From an uncultured Altererythrobacter sp. (lineage in GTDB: Bacteria > Pseudomonadota > Alphaproteobacteria > Sphingomonadales > Sphingomonadaceae): 64,000 nucleotides of DNA. Every line of letters begins with the position of its first letter. Position 1 is the first letter of the stretch. Location of the stretch: contig CAJXNC010000007.1 in NCBI GenBank assembly GCA_913056125.1, forward strand, positions 60,073 to 124,072, read 5' to 3'. Positions 8,949 through 18,636 of the stretch are shown one piece after another. The position numbers were made by a program, and so were the translations under genes. The notes under the pieces are model-generated. The model ran no database searches and was not told the origin of the DNA. It saw only the letters and a program-made list of their open reading frames with translations.

Positions 8949-9961
8949 GCCGCTCTCGCCAGGTTCAGCAAGCCGTCTCTTGTGGCAAGCAATGCGCCGC
9001 GATCGGCCTCGTCGATGAAGCTCTCGGGGTAGTTCAGTGCCGCTTGAAGGCGTTTGTGTACCTCTTGTGTCGCTTCAGGCAATGCAGCGGCAATTCCCTG
9101 CATATCGTCCATTTTCGCCCAGCAATTCAGCACGATATCACAGCCTGCGGCCACTGCGGCGGCGCTGCGTTCGGGAATCGAGCCGGTCAGCGCCTGCATG
9201 TCGATATCGTCGGTCAGCAGCAGGCCGGAAAAGCCGATTTCGCCGCGGATAATGTCGTGCACGATCCGTTTGGAAAGCGTCGCCGGATTGTCTTTGTCCC
9301 AGGCCGTGTAGAGCACATGGGCGGACATGCCGATGGGCGCATCATGCAGCGTGCGGAAAGGCGCGATATCCCGCTCCAGATCCTCGACGCTCGCCTTCAC
9401 CACCGGCATTTCCTTGTGGCTGTCGGCCCCCGCGCGGCCATGGCCCGGCATGTGCTTGACGCAGCCTGTAACCCCAGCCCGCGCGAGCCCGTCGAGCACA
9501 GCGTGGCCGAGCGCGGCAACCTGCTTCGGCTCGCTGCCCAGCGCCCGGTCTCCGATCACATCATGCGCGCCATCCTCGCGCACATCGAGCAGCGGAAGAT
9601 AATCGACGGTGATACCGACTTCGGCGAGGTCCTGCCCCAGCAATTGCGCATTGGCACGCGCTGCCTCGATGGCACTGGCAGGAGCGATGTCCCACAGGGC
9701 AGCAAAGTCCCAGCCGCACGGATAGGCTGACCACTCTGGCGGTTTCATACGTGCGACGCGCCCGCCTTCCTGATCGATCGAGATCAGCAGCCGATCACGG
9801 CCATGCAGGGCCCGCAATTCGGAGGTCAGGGCACGCAGCTGCTCACGATTTTCGACATTGCGCGCGAAGAGGATGTAGCCCGCCGGTTCCACCTCCTTGA
9901 AGAAGGCGCGCTCCTCATCGGTCAGGCAGGGACCGGAAAGGCCGAAGATTGCGGGCGTCAT
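8945..9961 (-). CDS. nagZ: beta-N-acetylhexosaminidase (NagZ, GH3)
   Basis: A 338-residue glycoside hydrolase family 3 enzyme. It carries the NagZ signature KHMPGHGRAGADSHKEMP, which contains the catalytic His/Asp dyad, and the nucleophile motif TDDIDMQAL. NagZ removes GlcNAc from anhydro-muropeptides during cytoplasmic peptidoglycan recycling. No signal peptide is visible. It is the first gene of the coupled nagZ-scpA-scpB group, and the 127-base gap upstream contains a DnaA-box-like cluster. Confidence 0.94.
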   Translation of the reverse strand: MTPAIFGLSGPCLTDEERAFFKEVEPAGYILFARNVENREQLRALTSELRALHGRDRLLISIDQEGGRVARMKPPEWSAYPCGWDFAALWDIAPASAIEAARANAQLLGQDLAEVGITVDYLPLLDVREDGAHDVIGDRALGSEPKQVAALGHAVLDGLARAGVTGCVKHMPGHGRAGADSHKEMPVVKASVEDLERDIAPFRTLHDAPIGMSAHVLYTAWDKDNPATLSKRIVHDIIRGEIGFSGLLLTDDIDMQALTGSIPERSAAAVAAGCDIVLNCWAKMDDMQGIAAALPEATQEVHKRLQAALNYPESFIDEADRGALLATRDGLLNLARAA

Positions 9962-10017
9962 TCATGCAAGATTCGCACGGAAACGCATGTTTCGGCAAGC
10001 TGGAAACCACTAGATAG

Positions 10018-10068
10018 TGTGGACAGGAGCACTCAATTCACCTCAAATCCACACCAGATTGTGGATAG
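10018..10068. promoter_or_regulatory. cluster of three DnaA-box-like 9-mers
   Basis: In the gap between nagZ and the SPOR gene, three sequences resemble the DnaA box TTATCCACA or its complement: TGTGGACAG (10018-10026), AAATCCACA (10045-10053) and TGTGGATAG (10060-10068). The last differs from the consensus at one position. No AT-rich unwinding element or dnaA/dnaN neighbour is present, so an origin is unlikely. DnaA titration or transcriptional control is possible but unproven. Confidence 0.3.
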
Positions 10069-10088
10069 GGTCCGGCTCGCTCCCTGCC

Positions 10089-10754
10089 CTAGCGCTTTAC
10101 CTGGCAGTCCCCACCCGCATTGCGAATCGAGCGGCAAACCGCATCGGCAGCAGCTTCGTCCTCGGCAACAGCCTGCAGACGATAGATAGTTCCGCTATCT
10201 GCCTGGCCCTCGAGCACCCGGTAGCGCAAGCCCTGCAGTGCCTCGAAACGGCCACGAAGCTGGTTCCAGCCATCCTGGGCACCCGACCTGGTCGAGAACG
10301 CGCCGATCTGCACCCCAACACCCTCGTTCGCAACGGGATCATCGCTTTCGGCAGGTGCATCGCCGGCAATCTGCCCCTCGCGGGTCTGGCCCTCGCCAAC
10401 GCCGTAGCTGAGATCGCCCGTGCCATCGACTTCGGTCCCGCCCGGATCTTCCGGCAGTTCCTTGTAGGGCCCCTCGGGCGCCTCGATCGTACTGCCATCA
10501 GGAGCAAGATCGGGGTCGGGACGAGCGCTGAAATACCACCAGCCGAGCAGCAGGATCGCCGCAACCACGGCAATGCCCAGCAAGGCAATCCAGATCATGC
10601 GCGTATCGAGCCCGCCATCCTCCTCGTAATCCTCATCGGATTCGAGCCAGGGTAGCGCTTCATCGTCATCGGCAAGCGTCAGCTGCTCTTCGGGCTCATA
10701 GGTGCCTTCGGTTTCAGGCTCCTGGCCCTCATCCTCATCGCCCGGCCACTGCAT
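10089..10754 (-). CDS. SPOR-domain membrane protein
   Basis: A 221-residue bitopic protein. Residues 1-50 are strongly acidic and cytoplasmic, residues 53-75 form one transmembrane helix, and a Pro/Asp/Glu-rich periplasmic linker leads to a C-terminal SPOR domain (about 140-221, starting GVQIGAFSTRSGAQDGWNQL). SPOR domains bind denuded septal peptidoglycan and target proteins to the division site. It lies 2 bases after argS in the same orientation. It may be a counterpart of DedD/FtsN-type proteins, but no specific name is justified. Confidence 0.85.
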   Translation of the reverse strand: MQWPGDEDEGQEPETEGTYEPEEQLTLADDDEALPWLESDEDYEEDGGLDTRMIWIALLGIAVVAAILLLGWWYFSARPDPDLAPDGSTIEAPEGPYKELPEDPGGTEVDGTGDLSYGVGEGQTREGQIAGDAPAESDDPVANEGVGVQIGAFSTRSGAQDGWNQLRGRFEALQGLRYRVLEGQADSGTIYRLQAVAEDEAAADAVCRSIRNAGGDCQVKR

Positions 10755-10756
10755 TC

Positions 10757-12508
10757 TTACAACTCCTCGACGGCCTCCACGCCCAGCAGGGCCAGCCCAT
10801 TACGGATGACCTGCCCGATTTGCGCGATGAGGAAAAGCCTTGCCGCCGTGAGATCGGGGTCCTGTGCCACGATGACGCGCTTTTGCGGATCGTCGTTACC
10901 CATGTTCCAGAAGGCATGGAAAGCCGCAGCGAGATCATAGAGGTAGAAGGCGATACGGTGCGGTTCGCGCGCCTTGGCAGCGGCCTCCACCTCGCGCGGG
11001 AATTGCGCAGCCTGCTTGACCAGCGCCAGCTCGTCTTCACCCAACAGGCCCAGCTTGTCGGCAGAGGGCTCGATGCCCTCCTCTGCCTTGGCCTTGCGCA
11101 GCGCGGAGCATATCCGCGCATGGGCATACTGGACATAGAAGACCGGGTTGTCCTTGCTCGTCTCGACTACCTTGGCGAAGTCGAAATCCATCTGTGCATC
11201 GGGCTTGCGGGTCAACATGGTGAAACGCACCACGTCCTTGCCCACTTCCTCCACCATGTCGGCGATGGTGACGAAATTGCCCGAGCGCTTGGACATCTTG
11301 GCCGGTTCGCCATTGCGCAGCAGCTGCACCATCTGCACCAGCTTCACATCGAAGGGGATCGACTTGCCCTGACCTTCGGAAAGCGCGGCGACGGCAGCCT
11401 TGATCCGCTTGACCGTGCCGGCATGGTCCGCGCCCCAGATATCGATCAGCTCGTCGGCATCCTCGGCCTTCTGCATATGATAAGCGAGGTCGGCACCGAA
11501 ATAGGTCCACTTGCCATCGGACTTCTTGATCGGGCGATCCTGGTCGTCACCGAATTTGGTCGAGCGGAACAGCGGCAGTTCGACCGGCTCCCAATCCTCG
11601 GGCGGCGCCTTGCCCTTGGGTGCCTCGAGAACACCATCGTAGACGAGATCGTGCGCGCGCAGCCATTTCTCGGCCTCTTCAGGCTTGCCGGCCTGCTGCA
11701 GCGCGGCTTCGGACGAGAACACGTCGTGTTCGATGCCGAGCAGCTTCAAGTCGCTGCGGATCATGTCCATCATTGCCGTCACGGTCTGCGCGCGGAAGAT
11801 CGGCAGCCATTCCTCTTCGGGCTGGTCCAGGAACCGGTCGCCCAGCTCCTTAGCCAGCGCCTCGCCAACGGTCTTGAGATAGTCGCCCGGATAGAGACCC
11901 GCGGGGATCTCGCCGATATCTTCGCCAAGCGCCTCGCGGTAGCGCAGGTAAGCCGACCGCGCGAGCGTATCGACCTGGCTGCCCGCATCGTTGACGTAAT
12001 ATTCGCGGATCACCTCATTGCCGGCGAATTCGAGCAGGCTCGCAAGAGCATCGCCCACCACCGCGCCGCGGCAATGGCCCATATGCATGGGTCCCGTCGG
12101 ATTGGCGGAGACATATTCGACGTTGACGCGCTTGCCCGCTCCCTTTTCCGACTTGCCGTAGCCGTCTTCCAGCTGGGCAATCGTGCCCAGTTCGTCGAGC
12201 CAGACCTGCGGAGCGAGGCGAAGGTTGATGAAGCCGGGACCGGCGATTTCCGCACTTTCGATCATCGGATCGCGCGCCAGCATTTCGACAATCTGTTCAG
12301 CCAGCGCGCGCGGATTGGTCCTGGCCTGTTTGGCCAGCACCATGGCGGCATTGGTGGCAAGATCGCCATGGCTGGTATCGCGCGGCGGCTCGACGCTGAC
12401 ATTGGCGCGCGGGCAACCGGCAGGGAGTACGCCCTGCGCTTCCAGAGCCGCCAGAACGGCATCGATCTTCGCCGCATAAGCTGCGTAAAGGGTTTGCATC
12501 TCGGACAT
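10757..12508 (-). CDS. argS: arginyl-tRNA synthetase
   Basis: A class I aminoacyl-tRNA synthetase of 583 residues. The HIGH motif appears as HMGH in SANPTGPMHMGH (about residue 143) and the KMSKS motif as KMSKR (about residue 401). The C-terminal DALR anticodon-binding domain ends the protein. The start was set at the ATG at 12508, which has GAGG 11 bases upstream; the upstream in-frame ATG at 12535 lacks this support. The SPOR gene follows after 2 bases. Confidence 0.97.
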   Translation of the reverse strand: MSEMQTLYAAYAAKIDAVLAALEAQGVLPAGCPRANVSVEPPRDTSHGDLATNAAMVLAKQARTNPRALAEQIVEMLARDPMIESAEIAGPGFINLRLAPQVWLDELGTIAQLEDGYGKSEKGAGKRVNVEYVSANPTGPMHMGHCRGAVVGDALASLLEFAGNEVIREYYVNDAGSQVDTLARSAYLRYREALGEDIGEIPAGLYPGDYLKTVGEALAKELGDRFLDQPEEEWLPIFRAQTVTAMMDMIRSDLKLLGIEHDVFSSEAALQQAGKPEEAEKWLRAHDLVYDGVLEAPKGKAPPEDWEPVELPLFRSTKFGDDQDRPIKKSDGKWTYFGADLAYHMQKAEDADELIDIWGADHAGTVKRIKAAVAALSEGQGKSIPFDVKLVQMVQLLRNGEPAKMSKRSGNFVTIADMVEEVGKDVVRFTMLTRKPDAQMDFDFAKVVETSKDNPVFYVQYAHARICSALRKAKAEEGIEPSADKLGLLGEDELALVKQAAQFPREVEAAAKAREPHRIAFYLYDLAAAFHAFWNMGNDDPQKRVIVAQDPDLTAARLFLIAQIGQVIRNGLALLGVEAVEEL

Positions 12509-12545
12509 CTCAATAATCCTCGCGAACCCCTGCAAGGGCAGGAGT

Positions 12546-13196
12546 CTATCGAGTAGCGTTGTAGCGCAGCTGGTCGTCGGTCAGCTGGAAGCCGACCAGC
12601 AGCTCGAATGTGGCACGAGCCACTGCCGCACGAACATCAGGCTCCGACAGCGGGTCGATTGCGGCATCTTCGTCACCCGCCCGTCGCCGTCGGGTGATGC
12701 GGGCCCGAATATCGTCGGGAAGCGTCGCTTCTGCCTTGTCGATCACCGCGCCTGCCTGACCGAGTCCGCTGGCCCGCGCCTGGCCGTCGGGGAAATAGAG
12801 AGTCACCGTGCCGATGCGCTTGGCCACCACCGAACTTCCCCCACGCATGACCGTACTGAAATAGGGAATCTCGACCGCGCGTTCGCCTGCCGTGTCGCGA
12901 CGTACGCCCTGAACTTCGAAGGACGCGGTCGAATAGACCTGATCGCCGGAATCGTCGCACTGGCTGCGAACATTGGTCATGACCGCAGTAACGTCGATAT
13001 CGTCGGCCGTGGTCGAAGTGGCCGGGGAGAAGATGGTGACGTCTCCGGTATAATCCGGGATACCCACGGCAGGACAGACCGAGCGCAAGGCTGTAATGCC
13101 AACGCCCTGGTTGATGACGAGATCGCCTTCGCGCTTGCATCCGGCCAGCGCCAAACTTGCCAGTATGGCGGCAATCACTGCTCTGCGTAGGTTCAT
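12546..13196 (-). CDS. predicted lipoprotein of unknown function
   Basis: 216 residues from the ATG at 13196. Residues 1-19 are a lipoprotein signal peptide with lipobox LAGC (Cys20), so the protein should be lipidated and anchored in the envelope. The mature part is mixed beta-type, with two further cysteines (in VCPAVG and SQCDDS) that could pair, and a basic RITRRRRAG segment near the C-terminus. No family with a known function was recognised. It is upstream of argS on the same strand and divergent from ispH. Confidence 0.75.
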   Translation of the reverse strand: MNLRRAVIAAILASLALAGCKREGDLVINQGVGITALRSVCPAVGIPDYTGDVTIFSPATSTTADDIDVTAVMTNVRSQCDDSGDQVYSTASFEVQGVRRDTAGERAVEIPYFSTVMRGGSSVVAKRIGTVTLYFPDGQARASGLGQAGAVIDKAEATLPDDIRARITRRRRAGDEDAAIDPLSEPDVRAAVARATFELLVGFQLTDDQLRYNATR

Positions 13197-13272
13197 TACC
13201 GGTCCTTGTACTTTCATTCGAAGCTGCCCCTACCCCTTTCGCCGCGGAGCGACAACAGCTAGGAGCCACGAT

Positions 13273-14235
13273 ATGAACGCCCCCTTTCCCGAACCCGAGC
13301 AGGCGGCACTCAAAGTGCTGATTGCGGCACCGCGAGGATTCTGCGCCGGTGTGGACCGCGCCATCGAAATCGTCGAGCGTGCGATCGAGCGTTATGGCGC
13401 GCCGGTCTATGTCCGTCACGAGATCGTGCACAACCGTTTCGTGGTCGACAATCTGAAGGCGAAGGGCGCCGTCTTCGTGGAAGAACTGAACGAGGTACCC
13501 GAAGGCGTGCCGGTGGTATTTTCCGCCCATGGCGTACCCAAATCGGTCCCGGCCGAGGCCGAGCGGCGCGAGATGGTCTATGTCGATGCGACATGCCCGC
13601 TGGTGAGCAAGGTTCATCGCCAGGCCGAACGCCAGATCGAGGCCGGGCGCCACATCCTGTTCATCGGCCACAAGGGCCATCCCGAAGTGATCGGCACCTT
13701 CGGGCAGGTGGCAGAAGGCGAGATGACCTTGGTCGAGACGGTCGACGATGTTGCTTCGCTGGATTTCGACGACGGACAGGAACTGGCTTTCCTTACCCAG
13801 ACTACGCTTTCTGTCGACGATACTGCGGCGATTATCTCCGCGCTGCAGGCGAAGTTCCCACACATCGTCGCGCCCAAGGCAGAGGACATCTGCTATGCCA
13901 CGTCCAACCGCCAGGCAGCGGTCAAGGAGATCGCGCCGCTATGCCAACTGGTCTTGGTGATCGGCGCACCCAATTCCTCCAATTCGTTGCGGCTTGTCGA
14001 AGTGTCCGAACGCTGCGGCACACCGGCCCGGCTGATCCAGCGCGCCAGCGAGATCGATCCCGCATGGCTGCAGGATGTCGATACGATCGGCATTACCGCG
14101 GGCGCCTCCGCCCCCGAAGTCCTGGTGCGCGAAGTCGTCTACCAGCTCGGGGAATATCGCGCTGTGGAAGAGCAGACTCATGTGACCACCGAAGAAAAGA
14201 TGGTCTTCAAGCTGCCCCGGCAACTGACGGACTAG
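13273..14235 (+). CDS. ispH: 4-hydroxy-3-methylbut-2-enyl diphosphate reductase
   Basis: A 320-residue [4Fe-4S] enzyme catalysing the last step of the MEP pathway, HMBPP to IPP and DMAPP. The three cluster cysteines are present: C24 (RGFCAG), C108 (ATCPLV) and C207 (DICYAT). The TSNRQ and SSNS substrate motifs are also seen. The start at 13273 has AGGAG 7 bases upstream. It heads a likely operon with thrB (7 bases later) and rnhA. Confidence 0.97.
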   Translation: MNAPFPEPEQAALKVLIAAPRGFCAGVDRAIEIVERAIERYGAPVYVRHEIVHNRFVVDNLKAKGAVFVEELNEVPEGVPVVFSAHGVPKSVPAEAERREMVYVDATCPLVSKVHRQAERQIEAGRHILFIGHKGHPEVIGTFGQVAEGEMTLVETVDDVASLDFDDGQELAFLTQTTLSVDDTAAIISALQAKFPHIVAPKAEDICYATSNRQAAVKEIAPLCQLVLVIGAPNSSNSLRLVEVSERCGTPARLIQRASEIDPAWLQDVDTIGITAGASAPEVLVREVVYQLGEYRAVEEQTHVTTEEKMVFKLPRQLTD

Positions 14236-14242
14236 CTACAAG

Positions 14243-15205
14243 GTGGCTGTCTACACACACCTGTCGGCCGAGGAACTGGGCGACCTCATCTCCCATTACG
14301 ATGTGGGCGAACTGGTTTCGGCCAAGGGAATTGCCGAAGGCGTGTCCAATTCCAACTGGCTGATCGAGACGACCCGCGATCGCTACATCCTGACCATGTA
14401 TGAAAGCCGGACCGAGCTTTCCGACCTGCCCTTCTTCCTTGGCCTGCTCGACATGTTGGCCGGAAAAGGCTGCCCGGTCCCGGCCACGATCCATGACCGC
14501 GAAGGCGCAAGCTACCGCATGATCGGCGACAAGGCGGTGGCGCTGATCGAATTTCTCCCGGGAGTTTCGATCGACCGCCCAGACACCGGCCAGGCGCGCT
14601 CGGTAGGCAAGGCACTGGCAGAAATGCACATCGCTGCGGCAAGTTACGAACGCCGCTTCAACACGATGGGCCTGGCAGCATGGCAACAACTGACCGACGA
14701 TTGCGGCAGCGAGGCGCTCGCGACAATCGACCCTTCGCTCCCCGATATCATGTATGACGCGCTGAGCGATTTCGCCGGCAGCTGGCCCGGGGGGCTGCCC
14801 TATGGCGTGATCCATGCCGACCTGTTTCCCGACAATGTGCTCATGCTGGGTGACGAGGTATCCGGCTTGATTGACTTCTATTTCGCCTGCACCGATTTCT
14901 TTGCCTATGACTTGGCGGTGACGCATGCCGCGTGGTGCTTTGAGGATGAAGGCCGCAGCTTCCGCCCAGACATCTCGTCGGCGCTCATCGAAGGATATGA
15001 GAGCGTGCGGCCGATGAGCGATGCCGAACATGAGGAATTGCCCGTACTGGCGCGCGGCGCGGCGATGCGCTTCATTTCGACCCGGGCCTATGACTGGCTG
15101 CACACGCCCGCGGATGCATTGGTGACCCGCAAGGACCCGATGGACTTCGTGCGCCGACTGCAATTCTACGAAGAGCACGGCGAGAGGATTTTCGCCCGCT
15201 CATGA
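14243..15205 (+). CDS. thrB: homoserine kinase, APH-fold type
   Basis: A 320-residue homoserine kinase of the alphaproteobacterial type, which has a choline-kinase/aminoglycoside-phosphotransferase fold rather than the GHMP fold. The catalytic loop is [12 protein letters not shown] (about residue 189) and the metal-binding aspartate is in GLIDFYF. It makes O-phospho-L-homoserine for threonine synthesis. The start codon is GTG at 14243. The stop overlaps the rnhA ATG (ATGA). Confidence 0.92.
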   Translation: MAVYTHLSAEELGDLISHYDVGELVSAKGIAEGVSNSNWLIETTRDRYILTMYESRTELSDLPFFLGLLDMLAGKGCPVPATIHDREGASYRMIGDKAVALIEFLPGVSIDRPDTGQARSVGKALAEMHIAAASYERRFNTMGLAAWQQLTDDCGSEALATIDPSLPDIMYDALSDFAGSWPGGLPYGVIHADLFPDNVLMLGDEVSGLIDFYFACTDFFAYDLAVTHAAWCFEDEGRSFRPDISSALIEGYESVRPMSDAEHEELPVLARGAAMRFISTRAYDWLHTPADALVTRKDPMDFVRRLQFYEEHGERIFARS

Positions 15206-15642
15206 AACATGTCGAGATCTTCACTGACGGCGCCTGCAAGGGCAACCCCGGCCCCGGCGGCTGGGCCGCGCTGCTGCGCATGGGCCGGCATGAGAAGGAG
15301 CTGGTTGGGTCCGATCCGAGCACGACCAATAACCGAATGGAAATGACGGCCATCATTCGCGGGCTCAATGCTTTGATCGAACCTTGCGAGGTGACGATCT
15401 CGACCGATAGCCGCTACGTGATCGACGGCATGACCAAATGGATCGACGGCTGGAAGAAGCGCGGCTGGATCAATGCCAGCAAGAAACCGGTCAAGAATGC
15501 CGATTTATGGCACGATCTGATCGAGGCGGCGCGAACGCACAAGATCAGCTGGGAATGGGTCAAGGGCCATGATGGCCACCCGGAAAACGAACGGGTCGAC
15601 CGCCTCGCCAGCGATGCTGCCAGCGAGGCGGGCCGAACCTGA
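15202..15642 (+). CDS. rnhA: ribonuclease HI
   Basis: A 146-residue RNase HI that cleaves RNA in RNA–DNA hybrids. The catalytic carboxylates are D9 ([11 protein letters not shown]), E47 (RMEMTA), D69 (STDSRYV) and D132 (ERVDRLA), with the flexible-loop histidines near 122-125. It is the last gene of ispH-thrB-rnhA, coupled to thrB by a 4-base overlap. Confidence 0.97.
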   Translation: MKHVEIFTDGACKGNPGPGGWAALLRMGRHEKELVGSDPSTTNNRMEMTAIIRGLNALIEPCEVTISTDSRYVIDGMTKWIDGWKKRGWINASKKPVKNADLWHDLIEAARTHKISWEWVKGHDGHPENERVDRLASDAASEAGRT

Positions 15643-15655
15643 CTGCAGGGGGCTC

Positions 15656-15838
15656 TTAGTCGGCGCTCTTGTCGACGACTTCGGCACCCGGGCCGTTCTT
15701 CAGCACGGACTCGATCGCGTTCTTCGCGCTGGCCTTCGAGCTGTAGCCCTCGGTCCACCAGATCGTCTCGCTATTGTAGACGAAATAGGACACGAACTCG
15801 CCCTTCTTGTTCTTACGGATTTCGAAACGGTGCGCCAT
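15656..15838 (-). CDS. YegP-family (DUF1508) small protein
   Basis: A 60-residue single-domain protein. Its pattern (FEIRKNKKGEFVSYFVYNSE, then a SSKASAKNAIESV helix) matches the YegP/DUF1508 fold, a small beta-alpha unit often found as tandem copies. The molecular function is unknown; some members are linked to stress. It is convergent with rnhA, with a 13-base gap. Confidence 0.8.
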   Translation of the reverse strand: MAHRFEIRKNKKGEFVSYFVYNSETIWWTEGYSSKASAKNAIESVLKNGPGAEVVDKSAD

Positions 15839-15896
15839 GATGTCTCCCTTGATCGTGTTGGTCGCCCCTGCACCCTAACATGCGAATCCCGTTTGC

Positions 15897-16994
15897 CTAG
15901 CCAAAGCGCGCCGGGGCATATGTCTCTGCGTCAATGGCCTGCGTCATCTGGTCGCGTGGTTGGCCCAGCAGCAATTGTGCCCCAAGGCGCGCCGCAGCTG
16001 GAGCGGTCTGGATACCGAAGCCGCCCTGGCCGGCAAACCAGAAGAGGCCCTCGACACGCGGATCGGCGCCGTAGACGGGCAGGCGATCGGGCGCGAAGCT
16101 ACGCAGTCCGGCCCATTTGCGTTCGACTGCCATGATGGTCCAGCCGACCACCTTTTCGAACCGGTCGATGGCAATGGCGATATCGAGCTCCTCCGCCGCA
16201 GCATCGCAGGGCTCGCTCGGCGTCTCGTCATGCGGGCTGAGCCAGAGTCGCCCACCCTCGGGCTTGAAATAGAAGCCGCCATTTATGTCGAGCACCAAAG
16301 GCATGTCGGGATCTGGCGCGGGATCGACGCGCAATTGCACCACGGTGCGGCGATAGGGCGTGATGCCCAGCGGCCTCGCCCCCGCAAGCGTGGCGACATG
16401 GTCGGCCCAGGCGCCTGCCGCATTGACCAGAGTGGCGGCACGAACTGTCTCGCCATTTTCGAAGCCGAGCAGCCAGTCACCGTCATGTCGCTCGGCCGAT
16501 GACAGGCGGTAACCGGTGCGCAATTCAGCCCCGCCTTGCTTGGCGGCAGCAAGAAAATGCTGGTGGAGGCCACCAACATCAATATCGGCGCAATGCGGCT
16601 CGCTGATCGCCTCTGTCCACGCAGGCTCGAGCGAGGGGATCAGGCTTTCGGTCGCCGTGCGGCCCAGCCGCTCGATAGTGACGCCGGTTCCGGCAAAGCT
16701 TGCTTCGAAGGCATCGAGCGCGGACGCATCCTCGCTTTGCGCGAGATAGAGCGCGCCGCGCTTGCGCAAGAAGCCGTGCTCGCGCAGCCATTCGCCCGAA
16801 GGGAGTGTGAGCGGAACGATGCCCGGCCCACCATAGCATTCTTCCCAGAACGCCGCCGAACGGCCGGTGGTGTGATAGCCGGGAAAACGCTCGGCCTCTG
16901 CCACCAGGACACGGGCATGCGGCGCCATCTCGGCCGCGATGCTCGCCCCGGCAATCCCTGCACCGATGACAACGATATCGAAATGTTCGCTCAA
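15897..16994 (-). CDS. FAD-dependent oxidoreductase, DAO family
   Basis: A 365-residue flavoprotein. The N-terminal dinucleotide-binding motif is VVIGAGIAGASIAAEMA (about residues 8-24). The GYHTTGRSAAFWEE stretch and the C-terminal GLFWFAGQGGFGIQTAPA motif are typical of the DAO family of D-amino-acid or glycine oxidases and dehydrogenases. The substrate is not determinable from sequence. The start overlaps the stop of the alpha/beta hydrolase gene by 4 bases, so the two are coupled. Confidence 0.88.
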   Translation of the reverse strand: MSEHFDIVVIGAGIAGASIAAEMAPHARVLVAEAERFPGYHTTGRSAAFWEECYGGPGIVPLTLPSGEWLREHGFLRKRGALYLAQSEDASALDAFEASFAGTGVTIERLGRTATESLIPSLEPAWTEAISEPHCADIDVGGLHQHFLAAAKQGGAELRTGYRLSSAERHDGDWLLGFENGETVRAATLVNAAGAWADHVATLAGARPLGITPYRRTVVQLRVDPAPDPDMPLVLDINGGFYFKPEGGRLWLSPHDETPSEPCDAAAEELDIAIAIDRFEKVVGWTIMAVERKWAGLRSFAPDRLPVYGADPRVEGLFWFAGQGGFGIQTAPAAARLGAQLLLGQPRDQMTQAIDAETYAPARFG

Positions 16995-17902
16995 TTCGCG
17001 GCGATCCTATCGAGAAAGCTTGCGATCTCCGCAAGGGCTCTTTCGCGCACTTCGTCCACATCGCGCAGGATCTCGTGCCTTGCCTCGGGGCCGAATTCGC
17101 TGAAGGTGACCCGCGGCAGGCGCTCGGCAGCGCGCCGATTGGCCGAATGACTGACCAGCTTGTCCGCATTGGTGCTGAGCAGGAAGACGGGGAGATCCAC
17201 CGCTTCCAGCGCGCCGGGCCGGTTAAGGCGGGCAATGCTCTTCATCGATGCGGCTACCCAGCCCCAACTCCCCGGTCCCATGACAAGGTCGGGACGCTGC
17301 TCGCGCCAGAATTGCTCGTCGGCATAGCGGGCATCGTCTGCGGTCAGCAGGAGCTGCCGCCCGGCGGGAAACTCACCCGGCTTCTCGCTCCACTTCCACG
17401 CCGGACGGCGCGGATCGCCAAGCCGTGCCATGACATTGGCCAGCAGGCGCTGCACCCAAAGAGGAATATAGAGCGGATGGACGCCGAGCATGGGCGTGGA
17501 AAGCAGCAGTGCATCGGGCTTTGGATCGAGCGCCTTGTCGGCAGCGGCACGCAGGACCAGGTGCCCGCCCATGGAATGGCCCGCAACCACGGCAGGCCCC
17601 TCGCGCTCGGCACGCCAATCGCGCCAGAAGTGGCCCAGGTCGGTCACCCAGTGTTCGAAATCCTCTATATGGCCGGTCACATCATCGAAACCGAAACGGC
17701 CCGATCCGGCCTGCCCGCGCCAGTCCGCTGCGCTCACGCGCCAGCCCGAACGACGCCAGTCCTCGAACGTCTCGAGATATTTTTCATAGGCATCGCCGCG
17801 CCCCGGCATGAACAGGATGGAGCCGCGCACCGCCCTGCCGGCTTCCGGCTCGGGCCAGTCGATCCGCCTTATTGCGTGCCCGTCGGACGCGGACCACAAC
17901 AT
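16991..17902 (-). CDS. alpha/beta hydrolase, lysophospholipase-like
   Basis: A 303-residue serine hydrolase with nucleophile elbow GHSMGG (S110), an acid candidate in STNADKLVS and a histidine in GPEARHEILRD. The family hydrolyses lysophospholipids or monoglycerides. The ATG at 17902 has no clear ribosome-binding site. The frame stays open upstream and contains family-like residues (FDRRSIPSSARE), but no ATG, GTG or TTG. An in-frame ATT at 17983 sits 5 bases after a perfect AGGAGG and could be the true start, adding 27 residues. Confidence 0.85.
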   Translation of the reverse strand: MLWSASDGHAIRRIDWPEPEAGRAVRGSILFMPGRGDAYEKYLETFEDWRRSGWRVSAADWRGQAGSGRFGFDDVTGHIEDFEHWVTDLGHFWRDWRAEREGPAVVAGHSMGGHLVLRAAADKALDPKPDALLLSTPMLGVHPLYIPLWVQRLLANVMARLGDPRRPAWKWSEKPGEFPAGRQLLLTADDARYADEQFWREQRPDLVMGPGSWGWVAASMKSIARLNRPGALEAVDLPVFLLSTNADKLVSHSANRRAAERLPRVTFSEFGPEARHEILRDVDEVRERALAEIASFLDRIAAN

Positions 17903-18070
17903 CTCGCGTGCGGATGATGGAATGGACCGGCGATCGAATGCCGCAAGGTCAGCCTTTCCATCGGCATTCCCAACGTGACTAATTCCAACCTCCTGCCCGT
18001 GGTTACTTTTTGGTAAGTGATGCGCGCTAGCACATGAGGCTCAAGGGGAACCCCGGGGGCTTATTTTTCG

Positions 18071-18562
18071 ATGCTAGACGATCCAATCAAGTACGGTCTG
18101 CTTGCCGCATTGGCAATTGCGCTGCTTATCGCGGCGTTTACCGATCTCAAGAGCCGCAAGATCGCAAACTGGCTGAACGGCGCAATCGCGCTGGGCGCAC
18201 CTGTGTTCTGGTGGGCAAGCGGCATGGCCTTCTGGCCCGATATCGCAATCCAGTTCGGCATGGCCGTGGCAACCTTTGCCGTATTGTCCGTACTGTTCGC
18301 ATTGCGCGCGATGGGCGGCGGCGACGTCAAGCTGCTGACCGCACTGGCGCTGTGGATCGCCCCTGCACACTTTCTCCAGCTGATCGTGATGATGGCCCTG
18401 CTCGGCGGCGTACTGACGCTCGTTTTCGGCGGTTGGCACATCATCCGCCGTCAGAAAGACAAGATCGCCATACCGTATGGCGTGGCCATCGCTGCCGCCG
18501 GCCTGTGGGTCATCGGCTCGTTCTATGTTCCGGCATCTGCGCTCGCAGGAGCGGCGGGATGA
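18071..18562 (+). CDS. cpaA: prepilin peptidase CpaA/TadV
   Basis: A 163-residue polytopic aspartyl protease of the type IV prepilin peptidase group (TadV/CpaA class, without the methylase domain). The catalytic aspartates are D25 (FTDLKSRKI) and D85 (MGGGDVK). It cleaves Flp prepilins and TadE/F pseudopilins at the inner membrane. It is the first gene of the Tad locus; no flp pilin gene is visible in the 168 bases upstream. Confidence 0.92.
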   Translation: MLDDPIKYGLLAALAIALLIAAFTDLKSRKIANWLNGAIALGAPVFWWASGMAFWPDIAIQFGMAVATFAVLSVLFALRAMGGGDVKLLTALALWIAPAHFLQLIVMMALLGGVLTLVFGGWHIIRRQKDKIAIPYGVAIAAAGLWVIGSFYVPASALAGAAG

Positions 18563-18636
18563 ACTCCATTTTAACCACTGTCGACCTATGCGGTGAAAAC
18601 CATTCCGCAAGGATCATTGAGGGGGCTTGACGCACC

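Noticed and set aside
10820..12556. Plus-strand open frame of 578 codons opposite argS
   Set aside because: Shadow of the arginyl-tRNA synthetase gene; low-complexity His/Arg/Leu-rich product with no motif.
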